From Mycobacteriaceae bacterium (GTDB lineage Bacteria; Actinomycetota; Actinomycetes; Mycobacteriales; Mycobacteriaceae), in assembly GCA_013362555.1 (NCBI GenBank), contig JABFVX010000232.1, positions 1 through 6,453 on the forward strand: DNA of 6,453 bases. The letters are read 5' to 3'. Below, in pieces: positions 1 to 5,520 of the stretch (position 1 is its first letter; each line of letters starts with the position of its first letter). Position numbers and translations under genes: made by a program. Below the pieces are notes generated by a model, which ran no database searches, was not told where the DNA came from, and saw only the letters and a program-made list of their open reading frames with translations.

Positions 1-18
1 GGGTGTGGGGTCGGCGGT

Positions 19-858
19 TCAGCGGAACAGCGCGGCGTTGCGGGCGCCCCAGCCGCGGAACGGATTACCCGGGCGCCCGAGGAGGCGCTCTACGACCGGG
101 GTGGGCTCGGCCTCGGCCGCCGTCGGGCGGCCCAGGACGTCGAGCGTGGTCTCGACTACAGGCTCGGGCATATAGGCGAGCATCTCCGCGCGCGCCTGGG
201 CGCGGGACTGCTCGACGAATCGCACCGGCTCTCCCAGGACCTCCGCCAGCGCCGCGGTGCGCTCGCGCGGGGTATCGGCGACCGGACCGGTCAGGACGTA
301 CGTTGCCCCGTGGTGGCCGTCCCGGGTCAGGGCCGCCGCGGCGACCTCGGCGATGTCGGCCGGATCCACGAAGGGCAGCGCCACGTCGGCGAAGGGCGCG
401 GCGACTTCGCGTCGGGTGCGCACGGATTCGGCCCACGCCAGCGTGTTGGACTGGAAACCGTTCGGGCGCAGGATAGTCCACTCCAAGTCGGGATCCTGGA
501 AGCCTGCTTCGTAGGCCCGCGCCTGCGTGCCGTGGGACGAGCTGTCCGGTCGCGTGCCGACCCCCTGGGACGACAGTGCGACGACGCGTGCGACGCCGCC
601 CGCCTTGGCTACCTCGACTACGTCGGCAGCCTTGGTGTGGACGAAGCCCGCCCCGTCCACCAGCACGAACAGTGCACGGGCGCCGTCGACGGCGGGCTTC
701 AGGCTCGCCGGGTCGGTGATGTCCGCGCCGACGTGCCGTACGCCGGCCGGGAATTCGCCCGGCCGCCGCGAGACGGCCGTCACCTCCTCGCCCGCGGCGG
801 CGAGAGCGGCGACAAGGTGCCGTCCGACGTTTCCGGTGGCGCCGATAACCGTGATCAT
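19..858 (-). CDS. NmrA-like atypical SDR, NAD(P)H-dependent oxidoreductase (possible quinone reductase)
   Basis: A 279-residue soluble Rossmann-fold protein. The dinucleotide-binding glycine motif GATGNVG is at residues 6-12, directly after the first beta strand (MITVI). Two arginines at 31-32 follow the second strand and would suit NADPH rather than NADH. Further family landmarks are LSSQGV near 95-100, WTILRPNGF at 127-135 and VDPADIAEVAAAAL near 164-177. The YxxxK catalytic pair of classical short-chain dehydrogenases is absent, which marks it as an atypical SDR of the NmrA/TMR/QOR2 type. Such proteins are either NAD(P)H:quinone or azo reductases, or redox-sensing regulators. The ATG is supported by AGGAG (865-869) six bases upstream. 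It is divergent from a HxlR regulator, an arrangement known for quinone- and electrophile-inducible reductases. The substrate is inferred, not shown. Confidence 0.9.
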   Translation of the reverse strand: MITVIGATGNVGRHLVAALAAAGEEVTAVSRRPGEFPAGVRHVGADITDPASLKPAVDGARALFVLVDGAGFVHTKAADVVEVAKAGGVARVVALSSQGVGTRPDSSSHGTQARAYEAGFQDPDLEWTILRPNGFQSNTLAWAESVRTRREVAAPFADVALPFVDPADIAEVAAAALTRDGHHGATYVLTGPVADTPRERTAALAEVLGEPVRFVEQSRAQARAEMLAYMPEPVVETTLDVLGRPTAAEAEPTPVVERLLGRPGNPFRGWGARNAALFR

Positions 859-864
859 GGTGTG

Positions 865-869
865 CTCCT
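865..869 (-). promoter_or_regulatory. Ribosome binding site of the SDR gene
   Basis: AGGAG on the minus strand, six bases before the ATG at 858. It fixes the start of the oxidoreductase at the N-terminus that begins directly with the Rossmann strand. Confidence 0.75.
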
Positions 870-894
870 GGCTCGTTCGTGTCGTAGGAAACCC

Positions 895-923
895 ACCGTA
901 AGGAGCAGACTTACTTCTGGTAA
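895..923 (-). promoter_or_regulatory. Candidate sigma-70-type promoter of the SDR gene
   Basis: Read on the minus strand, TTACCA (918-923, four of six matches to TTGACA) is followed after exactly 17 bases by TACGGT (895-900, a TAnnnT -10). Transcription would start near 888 and leave a leader of about 30 bases that contains the AGGAG site. The upstream dyad at 910-924 covers the -35 element and part of the spacer, so a bound regulator would block polymerase. The hexamers are weak, as is usual in actinomycetes; the call rests on spacing and context. Confidence 0.45.
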
Positions 924-942
924 GGACGTACCTTCAGGTAAG
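898..942. promoter_or_regulatory. Tandem operator dyads in the divergent gap, likely bound by the HxlR regulator
   Basis: The gap holds CTTAC-TTCTG-GTAAG (910-924, perfect 5-base arms) and TACCT-TC-AGGTA (929-940, perfect). The two sites share TTC(T/A)GGTAAG at 915-924 and 933-942, an 18-base-spaced direct repeat with one mismatch. A further GTAAG lies at 898-902. HxlR-family dimers bind short dyads like these between themselves and a divergent target gene. Site 1 covers the reductase -35 candidate and site 2 covers the regulator -10 candidate, which suggests joint repression. Binding by this regulator is inferred from position. Confidence 0.6.
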
Positions 943-944
943 CT
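939..944 (+). promoter_or_regulatory. Candidate -10 element for a leaderless HxlR transcript
   Basis: TAAGCT (TAnnnT) ends six bases before the GTG at 951, so transcription would begin at or next to the start codon. No convincing Shine-Dalgarno sequence precedes the GTG, which fits a leaderless mRNA, common in actinomycetes. The hexamer overlaps the right half of the second operator dyad. No good -35 is seen. Confidence 0.35.
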
Positions 945-950
945 CCGGAC

Positions 951-1355
951 GTGGACAACGGAAAGCTGCTGGCGCGGTGGGCCGCGCACGGCGACAGTGA
1001 CGTGTTTCACGCGACCTGCCCGGCGCGGCAGGTGCTGGACCACATCACCAGCCGCTGGGGCATCTGGGTGCTGCTCGGCCTGCGCGAGCGCGACCTGCGT
1101 TTCCACGAGCTGCGCGACCGCATCGAGGGCATCAGCGAGAAGATGCTGTCGCAGACCGTGCGCACACTCGTTCGCGATGGGCTGGTGTGGCGCGACGTCG
1201 AACCCGCGACCCCGCCGAAAGTCACCTACGGCCTCACCGAACTCGGCCGTGGCGCGGCGGTCCAACTCGGCGCGATGTTCGACTGGCTGCGCACCAACGC
1301 CGACGACATGGTCGCCGTCCAAGAGCGCTACGACGTCCTCCAGAACGACTCATGA
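951..1355 (+). CDS. HxlR-family winged helix-turn-helix transcriptional regulator, single cysteine
   Basis: A 134-residue DNA-binding protein of the usual HxlR length. The family signature CPARQVLDHITSRWGIWVLL spans residues 23-42, followed by FHELRDRIEGISEKMLSQTVRTL (51-73, helix-turn-helix with recognition helix) and the wing DGLVWRDVEP...VTYGLTELG (76-99). Cys23 is the only cysteine. It occupies the N-terminal position conserved in thiol-sensing members such as YodB, HypR and QorR, so sensing of quinones, aldehydes or oxidants is a reasonable inference. The start is a GTG with no clear ribosome binding site, probably leaderless. The last codons and the TGA stop lie within a 24-base palindrome, so the C-terminal QNDS comes from repeat sequence. 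It likely controls the divergent reductase and itself. Confidence 0.9.
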   Translation: MDNGKLLARWAAHGDSDVFHATCPARQVLDHITSRWGIWVLLGLRERDLRFHELRDRIEGISEKMLSQTVRTLVRDGLVWRDVEPATPPKVTYGLTELGRGAAVQLGAMFDWLRTNADDMVAVQERYDVLQNDS

Positions 1356-1364
1356 GTCGTTCTG
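1341..1364. repeat. Perfect 24-base palindrome spanning the HxlR stop codon
   Basis: Half-site CAGAACGACTCA is followed at once by its exact complement, centred between 1352 and 1353. The core ACTCATGAGT is at 1348-1357, and the TGA at 1353-1355 is the regulator's stop codon. Bases 1337-1357 are identical to 2183-2203 in the larger palindrome downstream. It ends 19 bases before the next gene and could act as a U-less terminator or as an operator for that gene. Recurrence at gene ends favours a dispersed palindromic repeat with terminator function. Confidence 0.8.
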
Positions 1365-1383
1365 AGCGCCGTAGGGTGCATTC

Positions 1384-2178
1384 GTGGGAATGGACGCGTA
1401 CGTGCCGTGCCGGTGTTGGGGCGACGGGCTCGCGTCGCCGCCGCCGGTGCCGCGCGAGTGGGTGGAGTTGACGGAGACCGGCGAGGTGCAATTGGCGACG
1501 CCGGAGCTGCGCGGTGAAGCGGAGGTTCATGCCTTCGACAGGTGGCAGCAGGGCGAGGCGTGCAGTCACCGCCACATGGCTGCCGAAGTGCAGCGGATCG
1601 GAAACTGGGGCGGGTACCGGGCGTTCCAGGAGGCGTTGGAGCTCGTCGGGGCCGAGCATTTCCCGGTGCTCGGCACGGAATTGCCGCAGAGCAACGCGGG
1701 TTCCATGAACCCGGATTCGGCCGCCCTGGCGCTGGGAGAACTCGCCTATTTTCGCGAGCACGCCCACCGTGCACGTCAGACTCGGCTGCTGGACGACATG
1801 TCCGGGGAGTGCTTGACCACCTATATCGCCGCGTATGAGGGCATCGCCATCTGGGACGGTTCAGCGGGCCGCGTGGTCGGCGTCGACCCGGACGGATTCT
1901 TCGTGCGGGAGGCTGACGTGGACCGATTCCGGGCGATGCGTCTCATCCAGGAACCGATCGGGCCCGGCCTGCTACGCCTGGTGGATCTGGACCGGCCCGC
2001 GGTGGCGACGGAATTGCGGTCGGAGCCGTTCCATTTCGGGCAGTTCGGCGACTACTCGAGGCGCCTTCGCGTTGAGACCGTGCCTGTCGACGCCGACGAA
2101 TACGACTATGCGCTCGACGGACTCGCCGCCGTCTGCCACGCCGCGGTGCAGACCCGCAACCACGTCATCTGGTGCTGA
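1384..2178 (+). CDS. Protein of unknown function, 264 residues, candidate Cys/His metal site
   Basis: I cannot assign a function. The protein is soluble, acidic and rich in aromatics, with no signal peptide or membrane segment. It opens with MGMDAYVPCRCW, then has a short PPP stretch, then ACSHRHM (59-65) and RIGNWGGYRAFQEAL (71-85). Cys9, Cys11, Cys60, His62 and His64 could form a metal site (CxC plus CxHxH). I recall bacterial hypothetical proteins with a similar opening, a cysteine/histidine pair and an RxGN segment, but know no characterised member. The C-terminal half looks like mixed alpha/beta domain sequence (WDGSAGRVVGVDPDGFFV). GTG 1384 is preferred over ATG 1390 because AGGG (1373-1376) lies seven bases before it. 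It follows the regulator by 28 bases, possibly in the same transcript, and ends four bases before a large hairpin. Confidence 0.8.
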   Translation: MGMDAYVPCRCWGDGLASPPPVPREWVELTETGEVQLATPELRGEAEVHAFDRWQQGEACSHRHMAAEVQRIGNWGGYRAFQEALELVGAEHFPVLGTELPQSNAGSMNPDSAALALGELAYFREHAHRARQTRLLDDMSGECLTTYIAAYEGIAIWDGSAGRVVGVDPDGFFVREADVDRFRAMRLIQEPIGPGLLRLVDLDRPAVATELRSEPFHFGQFGDYSRRLRVETVPVDADEYDYALDGLAAVCHAAVQTRNHVIWC

Positions 2179-2181
2179 ACT

Positions 2182-2238
2182 ACCTCCAGAACGACTCATG
2201 AGTTGCGCCAGGCGCAACTCATGAGTCGTTCTGGAGGT
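2182..2238. terminator. 57-base near-perfect inverted repeat between convergent genes, likely bidirectional terminator
   Basis: Arms 2182-2209 and 2211-2238 are exact complements (28 bases each) around a single central A at 2210. Each arm contains CTCCAGAACGACTCATGAGT, and each carries its own self-palindromic ACTCATGAGT core (2194-2203 and 2217-2226), separated by a 13-base GC-rich centre. The plus-strand gene stops at 2178 and the minus-strand esterase stops at 2244, so the hairpin serves both ends. There is no real U-tract (only a short TTT on the plus side), as for the I-shaped terminators common in actinomycetes. The shared sequence with 1337-1357 shows it is also a repeat-family member. 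Confidence 0.75.
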
Positions 2239-2243
2239 TTGAG

Positions 2244-3749
2244 TTAGAGCCAGAGGGGGCGTTGGCGGGCGAACGGATCCGCCGTGACCTGGGGGTGGTC
2301 GGTCCAGACCATGGTGTCGCGGCGGTCGAGGGTGTAGCGGGGCCACGTCGGCCCGGGATCGCCGTCGCGGATGAAGGCCACCCAGCTGCGGTGCACGGCG
2401 TCGGCGAGCGACTGCGGCGGCGTGTCGCCGAGTGCGGCCGAAACGCCTTGGGCGCGTAGCAGGTCGAAGGCGAACGGGAGATCCAGGCAATGCGCTGCCA
2501 TGCCGCTGTAGGCCGGAGCCGTTGACGTCCAAGCGAATTCGTAGAGCCAGGTGGGTCGGCCGCGGCGGGTGTGGTCTTCGGCAACGCGGTAGGCGGGGGC
2601 GCGCACCATGATGTCGCTGATGACCTGGCCGGTCAGGTCGGCAGGCGCGAGACCGGGATAGGCGGGCCGGTAGCGGTCCAGCGCCGCGCCGTCGATCGAG
2701 GCGGCCGCAGGCTGCGACCTGGCGGCCATGGTGAATTCGTGCCGGGTGAAGCCGAGCAGCAGCGGGACGTCCGCGCCCGTGCCGGTGGTCAGTAGCGTGG
2801 CCGTCGATTCGGGAATGAGCTCGCCGTCGGCGAACGGCGCCAGCGTCAGCACTGCGGACGTCGCGCTGCCGGGTCCGGGGGCGCCCAGCGCGCTCTGCAG
2901 CTCCTGGCGGCGATCGTCCGAAAGGTCTTGCAGGGCGGCGGCGGTGGCGGGGACGCCGGTCTGCCGGGTGAATGTCGACGTGGCAGTGAGCGCGACGGCG
3001 CGCGGGTTGGGCTGGGTGAGCGCGCCGGAGGCGCAGATGCCCGCGCGGAACAGTCCGCGCGCCGACGGCGCGGCCATGAGCGCCCACACCGCGCCTCCAC
3101 CCGCGGACTGCCCCGCGACGGTGACCTTGCCGGGGTCGCCGCCGAAAGCCGCTATATTGTCGCGAACCCAGGTCAGGGCGGCGATCCAGTCCAGCACCGC
3201 GCGGTTGTCGGGTGCGCCGTAGACATGCAGGAACCCTTCCAGGCCGAGCCGGTAGCCGATCGAGACCACGACGACGCCGTCGCGGTTGAAGGACGCGCCG
3301 TCGTACCACGGACTCGCCGCGCTGCCCGCCACGAAGCCGCCGCCGTGGATCCACACGAGCACCGGGAGTTTCGCGCCCGACGAGTGGTCGGGCGTGAAGA
3401 CGTTCAGGTTGAGGACCGCGTCGCCGGGAATGGACGGTTCCGGGATCGTGGTGACCGGAGTGAGCGGCTTGCGCTGTGCGGTGGGGCCGTATCGGGTGCA
3501 GTCCAGCGTCTCGGTCCACGGCCGCGGCGCGACCGGGGCGGCGAAGCGCAGTGCGCCCGCGGGCGGCTGCGCGTAAGGGATGCCGAGGAACGCGAAGCCG
3601 GTGTCGCGGCGCAGTCCGCGCACCGGACCGGACGCGGTGCGAACGACGTCGGCGGGCACGGTCGCCTGCGGCCTGCCACAGGCGACTGTCAGTGCGGCCG
3701 CCCCCGTCCCCAGCAGCACGGTGCGTCGAGTGAGCCGAGCGCCGGACAT
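2244..3749 (-). CDS. Type-B carboxylesterase (para-nitrobenzyl-esterase-like), Tat-type exported, possible lipoprotein
   Basis: A 501-residue alpha/beta hydrolase with all family landmarks. These are the oxyanion-hole HGGG at 135-138, the nucleophile elbow GQSAG with Ser215 (213-217), the acid in GFTRHEF with Glu338, and His420 in AAHCLDLPFAF. It would hydrolyse carboxylic esters; the physiological substrate is unknown. The N-terminus RLTRRTVLLGTGAAALTVACG has a twin arginine, a hydrophobic core and a cysteine at 24. This suggests Tat export and perhaps lipid attachment, although Thr at the -3 lipobox position is unusual. ATG 3749 is chosen because the signal begins there and GAGGA (3754-3758) lies four bases upstream; a longer frame from 3827 would start inside the promoter. 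It has its own promoter candidate and shares a terminator hairpin with the convergent gene. Confidence 0.92.
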   Translation of the reverse strand: MSGARLTRRTVLLGTGAAALTVACGRPQATVPADVVRTASGPVRGLRRDTGFAFLGIPYAQPPAGALRFAAPVAPRPWTETLDCTRYGPTAQRKPLTPVTTIPEPSIPGDAVLNLNVFTPDHSSGAKLPVLVWIHGGGFVAGSAASPWYDGASFNRDGVVVVSIGYRLGLEGFLHVYGAPDNRAVLDWIAALTWVRDNIAAFGGDPGKVTVAGQSAGGGAVWALMAAPSARGLFRAGICASGALTQPNPRAVALTATSTFTRQTGVPATAAALQDLSDDRRQELQSALGAPGPGSATSAVLTLAPFADGELIPESTATLLTTGTGADVPLLLGFTRHEFTMAARSQPAAASIDGAALDRYRPAYPGLAPADLTGQVISDIMVRAPAYRVAEDHTRRGRPTWLYEFAWTSTAPAYSGMAAHCLDLPFAFDLLRAQGVSAALGDTPPQSLADAVHRSWVAFIRDGDPGPTWPRYTLDRRDTMVWTDHPQVTADPFARQRPLWL

Positions 3750-3833
3750 GTGGTCCTCGTTTCCTGTCGGTGGGTGGCCCGCCGCAAACTTACACCTGAC
3801 AGTCATCGATGTCGGGAATCCGCGCACCCGAAC
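3750..3833 (-). promoter_or_regulatory. Intergenic gap with candidate promoter and RBS for the esterase
   Basis: On the minus strand, CCGACA (3810-3815, four of six matches to TTGACA) is followed after 17 bases by TAAGTT (3787-3792). This would start transcription near 3780, with a leader of about 30 bases ending in GAGGA and the ATG at 3749. The gap is much longer than the 4- to 9-base junctions upstream, so the esterase probably has its own transcription unit, perhaps with read-through from the PAP2 gene. No clear terminator hairpin for the upstream operon is seen here. Confidence 0.45.
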
Positions 3834-4568
3834 TCAATCGGTGCGCGAGTCGCGATCGGCTGTCGCGGAAAGACAGGGGCGCGTGGCGTGGTGGGCGGCG
3901 GTGCAGAGTCGAACGACCATCAACAGAGCCAGGCCGAGACCCCAGCCGCCGACGACGTCGGTGGGCCAGTGCACCCCGAGATACACCCGGCTGCAACCGA
4001 TCGCGAGAAACAGCAGGACCGCCGCGACCGAGGCGGCGCGCACGACCGCCCGCTTGCGGGCGTAGAGCGCCACGACCGCTGGGACCAGACCCCAGAACAG
4101 GGCGGTGGCCAGCACGTGGCCGGACGGAAATGACGGGCCGTTGCCCGGCACCAGGCGGGACAGGTCCGGGCGGTCCCGGTCGAACGAGAGCTTGGCCAGC
4201 AACTCGATCACCGGCCGCGCGGCGGTGCTCGCCCAGACCATGCCTGCCAGCACGCGGCAGCGCGGCAGCGCCAAGAACCCCAACAGCACGCCCGCGGGGT
4301 AGATGAAGCCCGATCCGCCAAGACTGGTCACTTGGCGGGCCAGCACGTCCATGGCGGGGGTCCGGTGGTCGAGGACGAACTGCGACAGCGGCATGTCCAC
4401 GGTGCGGGTGAGCCGGTCGCGGGCACACGCCACCAGCACGGCGGGCAGCGCGAACAGCAGCAGCCCGGCGACCGCGCGGGCACGGTCTGTGACGAGTTGG
4501 GCGGCAGGCGGATCCGGCCGGTATGGGCAACCGGTGACGCCCTGCCGGGCCACCACGACTGCGGTCAT
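3834..4568 (-). CDS. PAP2-superfamily membrane phosphatase
   Basis: A 244-residue multi-pass membrane protein carrying the complete three-part PAP2 signature. This is KLSFDRDRP (Lys126, Arg133, Pro134; KxxxxxxRP), PSGH (148-151, His151) and SRVYLGVHWPTD (Ser193, Arg194, catalytic His200, Asp204). Hydrophobic segments lie near 32-48, 85-101, 105-122, 152-170, 175-191 and 205-221, fitting the usual six-helix fold with the active site on the outer face. Members dephosphorylate lipid phosphates such as phosphatidic acid, undecaprenyl pyrophosphate or phosphatidylglycerophosphate; which one applies here cannot be told. It starts nine bases after the preceding gene, with GTAGG eight bases upstream of the ATG, so it is probably the last gene of a four-gene operon. 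The tail after about 222 is probably cytoplasmic. Confidence 0.93.
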   Translation of the reverse strand: MTAVVVARQGVTGCPYRPDPPAAQLVTDRARAVAGLLLFALPAVLVACARDRLTRTVDMPLSQFVLDHRTPAMDVLARQVTSLGGSGFIYPAGVLLGFLALPRCRVLAGMVWASTAARPVIELLAKLSFDRDRPDLSRLVPGNGPSFPSGHVLATALFWGLVPAVVALYARKRAVVRAASVAAVLLFLAIGCSRVYLGVHWPTDVVGGWGLGLALLMVVRLCTAAHHATRPCLSATADRDSRTD

Positions 4569-4577
4569 GCGCCGAAC

Positions 4578-5009
4578 CTACTCCACGCAGGACACGGCGC
4601 GGTCGGCGGCGTCGTACAGCTCCATGACGGGCTGGTCACAGCTGGCCACGACACGGCCGCGGACGTTGTCCAGGGTCATGTCCTGCAAGCAGCCGAGCAG
4701 TCGCCGCTCGGTGTCCGCGGCGAGCGCCGGCCGGATCGTCGCGGCATAGGTGCCGTCCTGGTGCCGCCGCGGCAGTGGGTCCGGCGTGCCGCTGATGCTT
4801 CCGGTGCACGCGAGCCACAGGCCCTGGGCGGCGGCGTCGGAGGTCTGCAGGAACGCGGGCGTCGTTCGCACGTCGAGCACGACGGTGTGCTCCGGGGACG
4901 AGCTGACGCCACCTCCGTACTCGGTTGCCTGCTTGAGCTTGACGCCGACCAGCGCGGCGACGGTGAGCACCACAGCCAGGAGCGTCAGCGGTGCGAGGCG
5001 GCGCTTCAT
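4578..5009 (-). CDS. Small membrane-anchored or exported protein with four cysteines, unknown function
   Basis: 143 residues. A short basic N-terminus (MKRR) is followed by one hydrophobic segment (about 5-24), either a signal anchor or an uncleaved signal. The rest is hydrophilic and likely extracytoplasmic. Cys68, Cys107, Cys124 and Cys141 could form two disulfides, as expected outside the cell. I do not recognise a domain. It was found as the 3' part of a longer open frame; the start ATG at 5009 is chosen because it overlaps the stop of the preceding gene (ATGA, 5006-5009) and places the hydrophobic segment at the N-terminus. This overlap implies translational coupling with the upstream membrane protein, and the two may act together at the membrane. 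Confidence 0.75.
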   Translation of the reverse strand: MKRRLAPLTLLAVVLTVAALVGVKLKQATEYGGGVSSSPEHTVVLDVRTTPAFLQTSDAAAQGLWLACTGSISGTPDPLPRRHQDGTYAATIRPALAADTERRLLGCLQDMTLDNVRGRVVASCDQPVMELYDAADRAVSCVE

Positions 5010-5512
5010 CGCCTGCTCGGGCCCATGAGCTGACGCTGCGGATTGACGTGGTCGTCGAGCAGGCCGCCTTCGGGCGGGCCGAGGCGCGACAGCCGCGCCG
5101 CGATGCGGGGATCGTCGGCGAATCCCGCTGTCGCCCTGGCGACTCGCTCCACGAGCCAGGCCAGCCCGGACAGGACCAGGCCCGCGCCCAGCAGGATGGG
5201 CACGAAGACCCCGGCGTTCTGGCGGGTTTCGGCGAGCCAGGCGAAGGCCCGGGAGTCGCCGGCGGACCGGTTGTGTCGCAGCCGGTCCCGGATCTGGCGT
5301 TCCCGGTTGGACGGCCCGCCCGCGTGCGCGAGCACCCGGCTCAGCCGGTTGTTGAGCAGCAGCCACACCGCCAGAATCTCGGCCGCCAGAAACACGATTC
5401 CGGCCACGATGGCCCGATTCCATTCCCAGCGGTACAGATCGAGGAAGAAATACGTCCCGGTCCCGATCAGGGTCGCGCCCAACACTGTTCCGGCGATCGT
5501 TCTGACGAGCAT
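5006..5512 (-). CDS. Membrane protein of unknown function, three predicted transmembrane segments
   Basis: 168 residues. Hydrophobic segments lie at about 5-25, 33-53 and 101-121. The loop at 54-100 is strongly basic (RLSRVLAH, RERQIRDRLRHNR) and so probably cytoplasmic by the positive-inside rule. The C-terminal tail (122-168) is charged and contains the segment DDPRIAARLSRLGPPEGG. No known domain is recognised. The ATG at 5512 has a strong upstream GGAAAGGAG with eight bases between AGGAG and ATG. The start codon lies four bases after the stop of the phosphotransferase-like gene and sits in the loop of a hairpin (5502-5520). Its stop overlaps the next start by four bases. It is clearly the second gene of an operon. 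Confidence 0.8.
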   Translation of the reverse strand: MLVRTIAGTVLGATLIGTGTYFFLDLYRWEWNRAIVAGIVFLAAEILAVWLLLNNRLSRVLAHAGGPSNRERQIRDRLRHNRSAGDSRAFAWLAETRQNAGVFVPILLGAGLVLSGLAWLVERVARATAGFADDPRIAARLSRLGPPEGGLLDDHVNPQRQLMGPSRR

Positions 5513-5520
5513 CTCGTCAG
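5502..5520 (-). promoter_or_regulatory. Hairpin with the start codon in its loop at an operon junction
   Basis: On the minus strand, CTGACGAG-ATG-CTCGTCAG is a perfect 8-base-pair stem whose 3-base loop is the start codon of the membrane-protein gene. The 5' arm contains the TGA stop (5517-5519) of the upstream gene, and AGGAG (5521-5525) lies directly before the stem. A ribosome finishing the upstream gene would open the stem, which suggests coupled translation. The regulatory role is inferred. Confidence 0.5.

Noticed and set aside
310..1365. Plus-strand open frame of 351 codons
   Set aside because: It crosses the reductase gene antisense, the divergent promoter gap and the regulator out of frame; it is a shadow.
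2182..2238. Large inverted repeat as the end of an insertion sequence or an attachment site
   Set aside because: There is no transposase or integrase and no target duplication around it. Its position between two convergent stops fits a terminator or REP-like element better.
1972..3519. Long minus-strand open frame of 515 codons
   Set aside because: It overlaps the esterase in another frame on the same strand and runs antisense into the 1384-2178 gene. Its translation is Arg/Pro/His-rich low-complexity sequence typical of a shadow frame in GC-rich DNA.
3750..3827. Upstream ATG giving the esterase 26 extra residues
   Set aside because: The extension precedes the Tat-like signal and starts upstream of the best promoter candidate. 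The internal ATG at 3749 has an RBS.
2928..4133. Plus-strand open frame of 401 codons
   Set aside because: It lies antisense to the esterase and PAP2 genes, both of which have full catalytic motifs, and its translation is compositionally biased with no domain.
4315..4338. Perfect 8-base inverted repeat CCGCCAAG/CTTGGCGG with an 8-base loop
   Set aside because: It lies inside the PAP2 coding region with no regulatory context; stems of this size are expected by chance in GC-rich coding DNA.
5010..5423. 5' extension of the 4578-5009 frame
   Set aside because: It overlaps the membrane protein gene out of frame and is Arg/Pro-rich. The hydrophobic N-terminal segment and the ATGA junction support the start at 5009.
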